DNA of 64,000 bases. Source: Hymenobacter psoromatis. GTDB lineage: Bacteria > Bacteroidota > Bacteroidia > Cytophagales > Hymenobacteraceae. Positions 35,202 to 44,848 of the stretch are shown here, piece by piece. The stretch lies in assembly GCF_020012125.1 (NCBI RefSeq), contig NZ_JAIFAG010000001.1, positions 3,844,001 through 3,908,000 on the forward strand, read 5' to 3'. Position numbers and translations under genes: made by a program. How positions within the stretch are numbered: the stretch's first letter is position 1; each line of letters starts with the position of its first letter. The notes under the pieces were generated by a model. That model saw nothing but the letters and a program-made list of their open reading frames with translations. It ran no database searches and was not told the origin of the DNA.

Positions 35202-38200
35202 ATGAAACCAATCATACGCTTACTCACCCTTTTGCTTGCTTGCGCGGCCTTCGGGCCGCCACGCACTGCACTGGCCCAAACGTGTACTACGACCACCAGC
35301 ACGCTTGACTACTCCGCGGCACCCAACGGCGACCGAACGGCCACTACCGAAACAGTTGGGGGAGCTACTACCGTTACTACTAGTGCTTACAGCACCACGG
35401 TAGCCGGGGGCAGGGCCAATACTTTCTCGGTAGGCACTGACCCCAACATCTACCAGAAGTCGCTGGTGTGGCAGCAAAATACCCAAAATAACGGGACGGC
35501 GACGGGTGCAGCCAAGGTAACGTATACTTTCAGCCGGCCCGTCTCTAACCTGACCATCATCGTAAACGATATCGACCAAAGCACCGTGGGCGGGGCCAAC
35601 TTCACCGACCGGATGACTTTCGACGGGTACGTGAACGCGACGGATACCAACCCGATTGATTTGAAGAATACAGACGTAACGGCGGCTAGCCCTTACAACG
35701 CTTTTGTGGGCACTGGCTCAACCCTGCCAACGGGCGTTGTGGGCAAAAAAAATGCTTTTACGGGTACGTCTCCCGCCAATTCAATAAAGGCCAGCAACGT
35801 CACGGTAAGGTTTCCACAACCCGTTACCAAGTTGGTGCTGAGCTATGAAAACGTCCTAGCCTACGCGGCTGGCACGGACCGCACGCAAACCGTTGGCATT
35901 ATCAGCATGAGTCTTTGCCGGCTAGCCCCGGTAGCTAACAACGTAACCAACTCGGCTACCATCCCGACCAACGCCGGGCAGGTTAATATTGATAACCTGA
36001 GCAGCACCGTGGACGGCACGGTGAAGAACTACACCGTGACGGCTATCCCGCCTGCCGCACAGGGTGTGCTTTATTACAACTCGACGGGCAGCACCTACGC
36101 GGCCGTAACCAACGGCCGGACCCTAACGCCGGCCCAGGCCGCCAGCCTGCGCTTCGCCCCAGCCGCTGGAGCCACGGGCACCAATACCACGTTCAGCTAC
36201 ACCATAACGGACGACGCTAACCTGACCTCGGCCGCTGCTGCCACTTTCACCATTCCGCTGCAAGCCGTGACACCCTGCGTGGCCACGGCCACGTTGGACT
36301 TCTCAACTACGGGAGCTACCGGCGAAGATTGGAAAAACCACGCGGTGCTCAGCGTTCCGGCGGGCTCGTCGGTTACACAGATTAGCAGCGGCGGTTATAC
36401 TGTTGATGCGGCTTCGGCGGCCAACTCTACGCTATTAATCGGTGTGCAAACCACGGGCAATACTATCAAGTGGAGTAATAACTACGCCAACGGCAGCCCT
36501 AAAACTTCTTCAGTCACCTTCACCTTCACCCGCCCCGTGGCCAACTTCACGGTACGGGTTGAAGACATTGATGCAGGTACCAACTATCTTGACCAAGTAG
36601 TATTTACAGGTAAGAACGGCGCAGCCAGCGTTACACCGTCCCTGAGTCCGGTGGACCCCAACCAGATTTACTTCACCACCAGCGGTAACACGGCCACGGG
36701 TATCGCGGGCCAACCTAACAATGGCACGCGCGACGGCGCATCGGTTATAGCGTACTTCCCTTCGCCCATTACCACTCTAACCCTAACGTATAACAACGCA
36801 GCGGCCGGTGCCACTTCCGCAAACCAAGCAGTCGGCATCGACCTGCTGAACTTCTGCCGGATAGCTCCGGTAGCTGACCCCGTAGCCAGCAGCGTATCAA
36901 ACGCCGCGAGCCAGGCTTACGTCAATGACCTCAGTTCGACGGTAGATGGCACGGTGCAGTCGTACTCGTTCACGTCGGTACCGACGGCGGCCCAGGGCAC
37001 GTTATTCATCGGAAACACGGCGGTTACGACCGGCACCGTGATAACGGCCGCGCAGGCCAGCCAGCTGACGTTTACGCCCGCGGCAGGTTCTACCGGCACG
37101 TTCAGCTTGAACTACACGGTAAAGGACGATGCCGGCCAGGTCAGCAGCCCGGCTACTTATGCCATCACGGTAAACGCCAGTGGAGCGATGGGCACACCAG
37201 CCGCCTGCGCCAATCCTGGCCGCGACGGCTCGCCTACGGGCCTCACGACGAACCCGAACACCTACTACCCCAGCACGGCCACTCAAACGGTGGCGGCCGG
37301 GGCTACTTCCATTGCAGTAGGCGCAGCCACGGGCACGACCAACATTGCCGCCGGCGACCTGCTACTGATTATTCAAATGCAGGGGGCTGACATCGATGCC
37401 ACTAATACCGATAGCTACGGCGACGGGGTAGCTGGCGGCGGGGCCAACGGTAACCTGAACAATGCCAACTTCACGGCCGGCACCTATGAGTATGTAGTGG
37501 CCAACAGTGCTATCACGGCTACGGCCGGGGGCACCATCACACTGGCTACTACCCTTAAAAATGGCTATGTAAACGCGGCGGCTACCACCACGGCCGGTCA
37601 GCGCCGCTTCCAAGTGGTGCGGGTGCCCCAGTTTGGTAACCTGACCCTGGGCGGCAACATTACCCCCACGGCCTGGAACGGCAGCGTGGGCGGTATTATC
37701 GCTATCGATGTGGCCAAGCAAACCAACCTGGCCGGCTTCACCATCAACGCCAGCGGCGCGGGCTTCCGCGGCGGTGGGGGCCGGAAGCTGTCCGGTAATA
37801 CCACGGCCACCGGCACCGACTACCGCTTTTTTTCCGGCGCGGATAACCAGGTGACGAGTGCCCACGGCTCGAAAGGCGAAGGCACCGCTGGCACTCCGAA
37901 GTATATCAACATCTTAAACAGCGCTGGTACCGACGACTTTAACACGGGCTCGGACTACCCTAACGGTAGCAATGGCCGCGGAGCCCCCGGTAACGCCGGC
38001 GGCGGCGGCACCGACAACCTGGGCAGTACCAACAACGCGGAGAACTCCGGCGGGGCTGGCGGGGCCAACGGCGGCCGCGGCGGCCGCGGCGGCAACACCT
38101 GGAATACCAACCTGGCCATCGGCGGCGAGCCGGGCGCGGCCTTCGCGGTGGCCAGCAGCAGCCGGCTGGTGCTGGGCGGCGGCGGCGGCGCGGGCTCAAC

Positions 38201-41200
38201 CAACGACGGCTCAGGCACGCCCAACAACGGCTTTGCCAGCAGCGGCGCGACCGGCGGCGGCCTGGTGATGCTGCGCACGGGCACCGTGAGCGGCACGGGC
38301 ACCATCCTGGCCAATGGCCTTAACGCCAACAACACCGTGGTCAACGACGGCAGCGGTGGCGGCGGGGCCGGCGGCTCCATCCTACTGACGGCCACCACCC
38401 CGGCCGGCCTGGCTAACCTGACCCTCACCGCCAACGGCGGTACCGGGGGCACTAATACGGGCGGCGGCGTACCCCACGGCCCCGGCGGCGGCGGCGGCGG
38501 CGGCGTCATCCTGACGAATGGCTCGGTAGCTACGGCTTCAGCGGCGGCGGGCGCGACTGCCGGCACCACCAACGGCGGTACTTCTTTCGGTGCGAACCCC
38601 GGCCTGACGGGCAACACTAATAACCAAATTAACAACGGCGTGGCCAATAGCGTGAGCGGGGCCAGCTGCCCGGCCGATGTGACGACCACCATCACCGGCC
38701 CGACTACGTTGAGTGCTGGCCAGCCCGCGGGCTCCTACCCCAACTATACGGCCACGTTCACCAATAACGGTACGGGCACGGCCAGCAACGTAACGCAGAC
38801 TGTGACGCTACCCGCCGGCGCGACCGTGACGGCTGCTAACCTGCCGGCCGGCGCGACCTTCACAACCACGGGCACCGGCGCTACGGCCGTCACGACCGTC
38901 AACTTCGGCACGGCGGCTTCGTTGGCTAACGGGGCCAGCAATACGTTCTCGTTCGGCTTTACGGCTCCGGCCACGGCCGGCTCCTACCCCCTGACTGCCA
39001 ACGTAGCCACGGATGCCAACCAAGGCGCTAACGCGGCCGCGGATGCCGCTACGCTCACCATTCAGGTGAACAATGCCTCAGCCAACTGTGCGAAATCGTA
39101 CTATGACAACACGAACTCCTACGGCGGCCTGTCGGCAGACTACTACCGGGGTGATTACAATAATAACCTGAACTACTTCAATACCCAGACGAAAACGTCG
39201 GACAGTGGCATAAACCAGGTTATCGACTTTACCCGGAACGGTGGGACTGGCAACGGAATTGGCACGTTCCCCATTACGACGGCGACCCTACCTACGCCTA
39301 CTAGCCTGTTCAGCGCCCGCTACCGGGGTAATATCACCATCACCACGGCGGGTAGCTACACGTTCAGCTCCAACATCGACGACCGCCTGCAGGTCTGGAT
39401 TGATGGCAATGCCATCCCGGCCACGGGGGCACCTCAGACCACTACTTTCACCCCAACCCTAGGGAACGCGATTATAAACGTGCCCAGCTACACCAACGGT
39501 ACCACCACGAGCGCGGCCATTCCCTTGTCGGTGGGCCAGCACAACATCCTGATATTTTACGGAGCGGGCGGTGGCCAGGACAACGTCAACCTGAAATATT
39601 CGGGCCCTGGCATTACGGGCACCGTGGTCATTCCGAACTCGGTACTCTGCGCCGGTCCATCGAACGTGCCGCCGGTGGCGGTGAGCAACACCAACGCGGC
39701 CACTATCCCCAACAACGCGGGCCCGACGACACTGAATCCCTCGCTGGCCGGCACCGACCAGGACGGCACGGTGACCAGCTACATGGTGAACCTGCCCAGC
39801 GCTACCCAGGGCGTGCTCTACGTGGGGGCGCAGGTGCTCAACACCACCAACTTCCCCGGCCTGGTCATTACCGCCGCCCAGGCCGCGCAGCTCAAGTTTG
39901 CCCCTACCCCCGGTTTCGTGGGCAACGCTGCGTTCACCTTCTCGGCCATCGATAACACGGGCCAGTACTCCAACGACGTGGCTACCTACACCATCCCGGT
40001 GTCGGCGGCCGCCGATGTGACCACGGCCCTGACCGGCCCCGCCACGGTAGTGCTGGGCCAGCCCACGGGCACCTACACGGCAACGTTTACCAACGAAGGT
40101 CCTTCGGCGGCTTCGGCCGTAACCCGCAAAGTGACGTTGCCCGCCGGTGTTACCAACGTGGTACTACCCGCCGGCGCTACGCTCTCGGGCAGCACCATCG
40201 ACTTCGGCAACGCCACTACGCTGGCCAGCGGGGCCAGCAACTCGTTTAACTTCAGCTTCACCCCGGCCACGACGGCCACGGGCACCCTGGCTATTATGAG
40301 CAACGTGACTACGACGACTTCGCAGGGCGTTAACACCGCCCCCGATGCCTCAACCCTCACGACGACGGTAGCCCCGGTAGCCGACGTAGCTACGACCCTA
40401 ACGGCCAACACGACCCCGGTAGCAGCCGGCACCCCGGCCACGGCTACCAACCCGGCCAAGTTTAATGTGACCTTCACCAACAATGGCCCGGCAACGGCCG
40501 ATGGCGTAACGGGCACGGTGCAGCTACCCGCCGGACTCACGGGGGTAATCATCTCGTTCCCCAACGGAGCGAATGGCGTGAGTGGCTCGTACAATTCCAC
40601 GACGGGGGTAGTGACCTACACGGGTGCTACTTCTATCCCGAGCGGCGGTTCTATTACTTCCGGTATTGCCTTCGATGCGCCGGTGAACGGCCCGGTAGCG
40701 GCTACCTCGCTCATCTCGACGACGACTAACGAAGGGGGTAAGACGGCCAACAACACGAAGAGCGCGACCATCGCCATCTCCCCGACTTTCGACCTGACGA
40801 CGACCATCAGCGGCCCGGCTTCGGCCGTGCCCGGCGACCTGGTAACGCTGGCCGTGACGACGACCAACAACGGCCCGAGCCCTTCGCCCAACGCAGTGCA
40901 AACCGTGTTGCTGCCCCAGGGCCTGACCAACGTGTACGTGAGCAACGGCGGGGTCTATAACGGAACCTCGACAGCTCAGAATATCACCGTGAACGGCGTA
41001 ACGTATACCAACGTGCAGCCCGGCCAGGTGGTGTTCCCTACCGTCGGCAGCCTGCCCAGCGGCCAGACCGTAGCTAATTCGGTGAGCTTCTCGCAGCCAG
41101 GCGCGGCGTACTCACCCGCGGCCGTGGTATCTACCACGAGCTTTGAAGCGAACACGGCCAACAACACGGCCTACCTCAACGGGGCTACCAGCAGCACGCC

Positions 41201-44200
41201 CGTAGCGGTGCTGACACCAGCGCCTGCCTCAGGCACGGCCAATGCCTACACGACAATCACCTCTTCGGTAGCCTCGACCACGATAGGCAGCCCTGTAACG
41301 CTGACCGTAGTAACGGGCAACAACGGCCCCAACGCGGCTACCGGTGTGACCCAGACGGTGCAGCTGCTACCCGGCCTCACGGGGGTAACCATCTCCAACA
41401 GTGGCACCTACAACAGTACCACGGGCATCGTAACCTTCTCGACCCTGACCACGCAGGCCAGCGGCACGAGCGTGAGTAATACCATCACCTTCAACGCCCC
41501 GGCCAGCACCGGCAACAACGGCCAGCTACTGGCAATGGCTGCCGTAGCTACGACCAACATTGACCCCGTACCGGCCGATAACGTGGCTTCGGTAGGTATC
41601 ACGCTGGCGCAAACGGCTGACCTGGCCTCTACGGTGACGGGTCCGGCTTTGGCCCAGGCCGGCCAGCCGGTTACCTACACGGCGCGCTTTGTCAACAACG
41701 GCCCGATGGTGGCTACCAATGTGGTAGAGACCGTGCAACTGCCAACCGGCCTGGTGGCCAACGCCGTGACCATCACGGATGGTATTGGCAACCCGGTGAC
41801 CAACGCGACCTATAACCCAACGACCGGCTTGGTAACCTTCGCGACCATCGCAACGGACCTGAACGGAGCTGCACAGGTCTACAACCTGACCTTCGCCGCT
41901 CCGGCGCAGAACCTGTCGGTGCGCAGCAACGTGACCTCGGCTACTGCTGACGCAGCCCCGGCTAATAACAGCACTACGGCCCTCACGACCATCACGGGCA
42001 CCGCCGACCTGGCCACGACCGTAGCCGGCCCGGCTACCGCCGTGGTGGGCAGCGCGGTTACCTACTCCGTAACGACGACCAACAATGGCCCCGCAACCGC
42101 GACCAACGCTGTGACGACTTTGCAACTGGCAACTGGCTTCACCAACGCTACCCTCCAGGTAGGTGGCCAGACTGGTACGCTGAGCAGCAATACTATCACT
42201 TATGGTAGTGGTGCTACCGCCTCCACCTACAATACCACGACTGGCCTGGTAACCTTCCCGACCGTGGCCGCGCAGGCCAGCGGCGCGACGACGACCAACT
42301 ACGTAACCTTCGTGATGCCAAACGCGACCGGTGGCCAGACCACCGGGGTAGCCTCGGTATCGTCGGCCACTACCGACCCAGCTTCGGGCAACAACACGGC
42401 TAGCGTTGCCACGAGCGTGGCGCCCACGACGACGACCTCAGCTGACATCACGGCAGCCGTAACGGCTACGGCCACCTCGGCCGCACCGGGCGCAACCATC
42501 GCCTTCACGGCGACCTACGGTAACAACGGGACTGACCCGGCCGTGAACGTGATGCCGACCTTGCAGCTGGCTCCGGGCCTCACAACCGCTACCATCACGG
42601 TGGCCGGGCAGGCGGGCACGCTCAGCAATGGGCTTATCACCTTCCCCAACGGCGCGGTCTACAACGTGCAGTCGGGCTTGGTTACCTTCTCGACCATCGC
42701 CAGCCAGGCGAGCGGCGCGGCTGGTAACGTGAGCTATGCTGTGAACGTAACGGCCCCGGCCAACGGCACGGTAACGGCCGTGGCCGCCACGACCTCTAAC
42801 ACCAGCGAGCCCAATACAGCGGCGGCCCAGGCCAACGACGTAGCGAGCACGAGCGTGACGGTTACCCCGTCGTTTGATGAGGTAACGAGCCTGAGCGGCC
42901 CGGCTTCGGCCCCCGTGGGCAGCCCGGTGACCTACACCGTAAACACGACCAACAATGGCCCCTCCCTCACGACTGGCATCACGACCCAGACGGTCACGCT
43001 GCCGACCGGCGTCACGGCCACTAATATCAGCAACAGCGGTATGCAGTCGGGTAACACCATTACCTGGACTATTCCGGCCGGCCAGGCCGCCGGGACCAAC
43101 GGGGCGGTAGCCAATACTTTCACCATCACGCAGCCCACGGGCGGCGCGACGCTGACGGCCAACGTGACCTCGCCCGGCGAGAGCAACACGGGTAATAACT
43201 CGGCCACGGCTACTACCACGGTTACTAACCTGGCTCCGCTGGCCTACGCCGTGGTGAACAGGCTGCAAGGTCCGCAATCAAGCGACGCGGGCGGCCTGCC
43301 TAATGGCCTGCTCATCTCGCCGCTCGCCGCTTCGGACCCCGAGAACAGTTTCGCTACCTCCAAGTATACCATCGCTGCTGCGCCTGATGCGTCGCAGGGT
43401 GTGCTGTATTATAATAATGGTGGCACCTACGCAGCCGTAGCCAGCGGACAGACGCTGACCGACGCGCAGGCTCAGACGCTGAAGTTCAAAGCGGCGACCG
43501 GCTACGTTGGCAACGCTTCCTTCACCTACCTGACCACCGACGCGGCGGGTAATATGTCGCCCACTGTGAACTATACCATCCCGGTGGAAACGGATACTGA
43601 AGCGGCAACCTACACGGTACTGGCCCCCAAGGCTAGCGCTTACACGACCGGCGACGTGCTGGCCTACACCACGGACGTGAACGGCGCGGTGAACAATGCG
43701 GGTACGGCTTCGGTCTACCAGGCCAACGGCACGCTGCAACCCGGCGCTAACAACGGGGTTGCCAGCGCGGTGCTCGCTGCCACTGGCCCTACCAGCAACC
43801 CTGGCAACACGCTGCCAGCTGGCGTTTCGCTAAATCCGACTACCGGTCAGATTTACGTGAGTGATGTGAGTGCTACTGGTTTGATGAATAATCCGACCGC
43901 CCACACCTACAGCGTCAATGTCACGACTATTGATGCCAACGGCGGCCTCACCCTGCAGACGGTGACCTTCACTATCAAGCCCAACCCGCTACCAGTAGTG
44001 CTGACGGCCTTCACGGCCCAGGCCGTGCAGAACCGCGACGCGCTGCTGAGCTGGAACACGGCCTCGGAAGTGAACAGCGCCTCGTTTGACATTGAGCGCA
44101 GCCTCGACGGCACGGCCTACGCCAAAATCGGCGAGGTAGCCGCCCAGGGCACCACCACCACAGCCCACGCCTATACCTACACCGACGCAAGTATCGCTGC

Positions 44201-44561
44201 CCGCGCCCAGGGCCCGGTGTACTATCGCCTGCGCCAGGTAGACCTCAACGGGGCCACCAGCTACTCGCCGGTGCGCACCGTGAGCTTCACCAAGGTGACG
44301 ACCATCGCCCTGAGCCTATACCCCAACCCGGCCCAGCACGCCACGACCCTCGACGTGAGCGCACTGCCTACTACGGGTAGCTACCAGGTACTGGTGCTCG
44401 ATGCCACCGGCCGCTCGGTACGGTCGCTGACCATCGGCGGCGGCCAGCTCCAGCCTATGAACCTGGATGACCTGGCCAGCGGCACCTATCAGGTGCTGGT
44501 AACTGGCTCTCTGGCCGATGGCTCGGTGCTACGCCAGGTGCTGCGCCTCATCAAAGAGTAA
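35202..44561 (+). CDS. Giant T9SS-secreted surface protein with DUF11 repeats and PA14 domain
   Basis: A 3119-aa surface protein. Signal peptide: MKPIIRLLTLLLACAAFGPP, cleavage near ALAQ. Region 1 (~30-700) has two similar beta-sandwich units (FSRPVSNLTIIVNDID; FTRPVANFTVRVEDID) alternating with cadherin/Ig-like units (AAQGVLYYN...LTPAQAASLRFAP). Residues ~850-1130 are very Gly-rich. A PA14-like unit lies at ~1300-1480 (LSADYYRGDYN, YTFSSNIDDRLQVWIDG). Nine DUF11-like repeats follow a common pattern (T..GPA....G..VTYT....NNGP..A) at ~1157-1290 and ~1600-2675. Then one more Ig-like unit and a T9SS type A sorting domain (LYPNPAQHATT ... end). Likely an adhesin or biofilm/gliding-related protein exported by the type IX system. 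An ancient relative lies next door at 44849. Confidence 0.9.
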   Translation: MKPIIRLLTLLLACAAFGPPRTALAQTCTTTTSTLDYSAAPNGDRTATTETVGGATTVTTSAYSTTVAGGRANTFSVGTDPNIYQKSLVWQQNTQNNGTATGAAKVTYTFSRPVSNLTIIVNDIDQSTVGGANFTDRMTFDGYVNATDTNPIDLKNTDVTAASPYNAFVGTGSTLPTGVVGKKNAFTGTSPANSIKASNVTVRFPQPVTKLVLSYENVLAYAAGTDRTQTVGIISMSLCRLAPVANNVTNSATIPTNAGQVNIDNLSSTVDGTVKNYTVTAIPPAAQGVLYYNSTGSTYAAVTNGRTLTPAQAASLRFAPAAGATGTNTTFSYTITDDANLTSAAAATFTIPLQAVTPCVATATLDFSTTGATGEDWKNHAVLSVPAGSSVTQISSGGYTVDAASAANSTLLIGVQTTGNTIKWSNNYANGSPKTSSVTFTFTRPVANFTVRVEDIDAGTNYLDQVVFTGKNGAASVTPSLSPVDPNQIYFTTSGNTATGIAGQPNNGTRDGASVIAYFPSPITTLTLTYNNAAAGATSANQAVGIDLLNFCRIAPVADPVASSVSNAASQAYVNDLSSTVDGTVQSYSFTSVPTAAQGTLFIGNTAVTTGTVITAAQASQLTFTPAAGSTGTFSLNYTVKDDAGQVSSPATYAITVNASGAMGTPAACANPGRDGSPTGLTTNPNTYYPSTATQTVAAGATSIAVGAATGTTNIAAGDLLLIIQMQGADIDATNTDSYGDGVAGGGANGNLNNANFTAGTYEYVVANSAITATAGGTITLATTLKNGYVNAAATTTAGQRRFQVVRVPQFGNLTLGGNITPTAWNGSVGGIIAIDVAKQTNLAGFTINASGAGFRGGGGRKLSGNTTATGTDYRFFSGADNQVTSAHGSKGEGTAGTPKYINILNSAGTDDFNTGSDYPNGSNGRGAPGNAGGGGTDNLGSTNNAENSGGAGGANGGRGGRGGNTWNTNLAIGGEPGAAFAVASSSRLVLGGGGGAGSTNDGSGTPNNGFASSGATGGGLVMLRTGTVSGTGTILANGLNANNTVVNDGSGGGGAGGSILLTATTPAGLANLTLTANGGTGGTNTGGGVPHGPGGGGGGGVILTNGSVATASAAAGATAGTTNGGTSFGANPGLTGNTNNQINNGVANSVSGASCPADVTTTITGPTTLSAGQPAGSYPNYTATFTNNGTGTASNVTQTVTLPAGATVTAANLPAGATFTTTGTGATAVTTVNFGTAASLANGASNTFSFGFTAPATAGSYPLTANVATDANQGANAAADAATLTIQVNNASANCAKSYYDNTNSYGGLSADYYRGDYNNNLNYFNTQTKTSDSGINQVIDFTRNGGTGNGIGTFPITTATLPTPTSLFSARYRGNITITTAGSYTFSSNIDDRLQVWIDGNAIPATGAPQTTTFTPTLGNAIINVPSYTNGTTTSAAIPLSVGQHNILIFYGAGGGQDNVNLKYSGPGITGTVVIPNSVLCAGPSNVPPVAVSNTNAATIPNNAGPTTLNPSLAGTDQDGTVTSYMVNLPSATQGVLYVGAQVLNTTNFPGLVITAAQAAQLKFAPTPGFVGNAAFTFSAIDNTGQYSNDVATYTIPVSAAADVTTALTGPATVVLGQPTGTYTATFTNEGPSAASAVTRKVTLPAGVTNVVLPAGATLSGSTIDFGNATTLASGASNSFNFSFTPATTATGTLAIMSNVTTTTSQGVNTAPDASTLTTTVAPVADVATTLTANTTPVAAGTPATATNPAKFNVTFTNNGPATADGVTGTVQLPAGLTGVIISFPNGANGVSGSYNSTTGVVTYTGATSIPSGGSITSGIAFDAPVNGPVAATSLISTTTNEGGKTANNTKSATIAISPTFDLTTTISGPASAVPGDLVTLAVTTTNNGPSPSPNAVQTVLLPQGLTNVYVSNGGVYNGTSTAQNITVNGVTYTNVQPGQVVFPTVGSLPSGQTVANSVSFSQPGAAYSPAAVVSTTSFEANTANNTAYLNGATSSTPVAVLTPAPASGTANAYTTITSSVASTTIGSPVTLTVVTGNNGPNAATGVTQTVQLLPGLTGVTISNSGTYNSTTGIVTFSTLTTQASGTSVSNTITFNAPASTGNNGQLLAMAAVATTNIDPVPADNVASVGITLAQTADLASTVTGPALAQAGQPVTYTARFVNNGPMVATNVVETVQLPTGLVANAVTITDGIGNPVTNATYNPTTGLVTFATIATDLNGAAQVYNLTFAAPAQNLSVRSNVTSATADAAPANNSTTALTTITGTADLATTVAGPATAVVGSAVTYSVTTTNNGPATATNAVTTLQLATGFTNATLQVGGQTGTLSSNTITYGSGATASTYNTTTGLVTFPTVAAQASGATTTNYVTFVMPNATGGQTTGVASVSSATTDPASGNNTASVATSVAPTTTTSADITAAVTATATSAAPGATIAFTATYGNNGTDPAVNVMPTLQLAPGLTTATITVAGQAGTLSNGLITFPNGAVYNVQSGLVTFSTIASQASGAAGNVSYAVNVTAPANGTVTAVAATTSNTSEPNTAAAQANDVASTSVTVTPSFDEVTSLSGPASAPVGSPVTYTVNTTNNGPSLTTGITTQTVTLPTGVTATNISNSGMQSGNTITWTIPAGQAAGTNGAVANTFTITQPTGGATLTANVTSPGESNTGNNSATATTTVTNLAPLAYAVVNRLQGPQSSDAGGLPNGLLISPLAASDPENSFATSKYTIAAAPDASQGVLYYNNGGTYAAVASGQTLTDAQAQTLKFKAATGYVGNASFTYLTTDAAGNMSPTVNYTIPVETDTEAATYTVLAPKASAYTTGDVLAYTTDVNGAVNNAGTASVYQANGTLQPGANNGVASAVLAATGPTSNPGNTLPAGVSLNPTTGQIYVSDVSATGLMNNPTAHTYSVNVTTIDANGGLTLQTVTFTIKPNPLPVVLTAFTAQAVQNRDALLSWNTASEVNSASFDIERSLDGTAYAKIGEVAAQGTTTTAHAYTYTDASIAARAQGPVYYRLRQVDLNGATSYSPVRTVSFTKVTTIALSLYPNPAQHATTLDVSALPTTGSYQVLVLDATGRSVRSLTIGGGQLQPMNLDDLASGTYQVLVTGSLADGSVLRQVLRLIKE

Positions 44562-44590
44562 TACTACCTCCGCTTTAGCAGCTAAATTCT

Positions 44591-44624
44591 AAACGGCCTT
44601 ACTCTAGAAGAGTAAGGCCGTTTT
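44591..44624 (+). terminator. Intrinsic terminator after the giant adhesin gene
   Basis: AAACGGCCTTACTC pairs with GAGTAAGGCCGTTT around a TAGAA loop, followed by a short T-run, 30 nt after the stop at 44561. Confidence 0.88.
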
Positions 44625-44786
44625 ACGTTATCAGTCAATAATTTATCAAAATAATTATACTTCATGAATAATTTCATAATTGTTCACTTCGCGAATATTG
44701 GTCAGTAAACCAGTGAGTGAGGCAAAAAATTAAAGCGCTTTTTAATTAGATAACATCAAAAGGGTGTACATAATAAATTTCAGTTG

Positions 44787-44794
44787 TAGGTTTG
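44787..44794 (+). promoter_or_regulatory. -7 element for the second surface protein gene
   Basis: TAGGTTTG matches TAnnTTTG exactly, 55 nt before the ATG at 44849 and after the upstream terminator, so this gene likely has its own promoter. Confidence 0.45.
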
Positions 44795-44848
44795 AGCTTA
44801 CGTTCTGCACTACTACCTAACAATCTAATAACCAGCATCTTTTTTATT

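Noticed and set aside
37955..38695. 246-codon minus-strand frame, Pro-rich
   Set aside because: It is the antisense of the Gly-rich tract of the giant adhesin; proline runs come from glycine codons on the other strand.
42438..43277. 279-codon minus-strand frame inside the giant adhesin gene
   Set aside because: Opposite-strand shadow of the DUF11 repeat region with no domain-like sequence.
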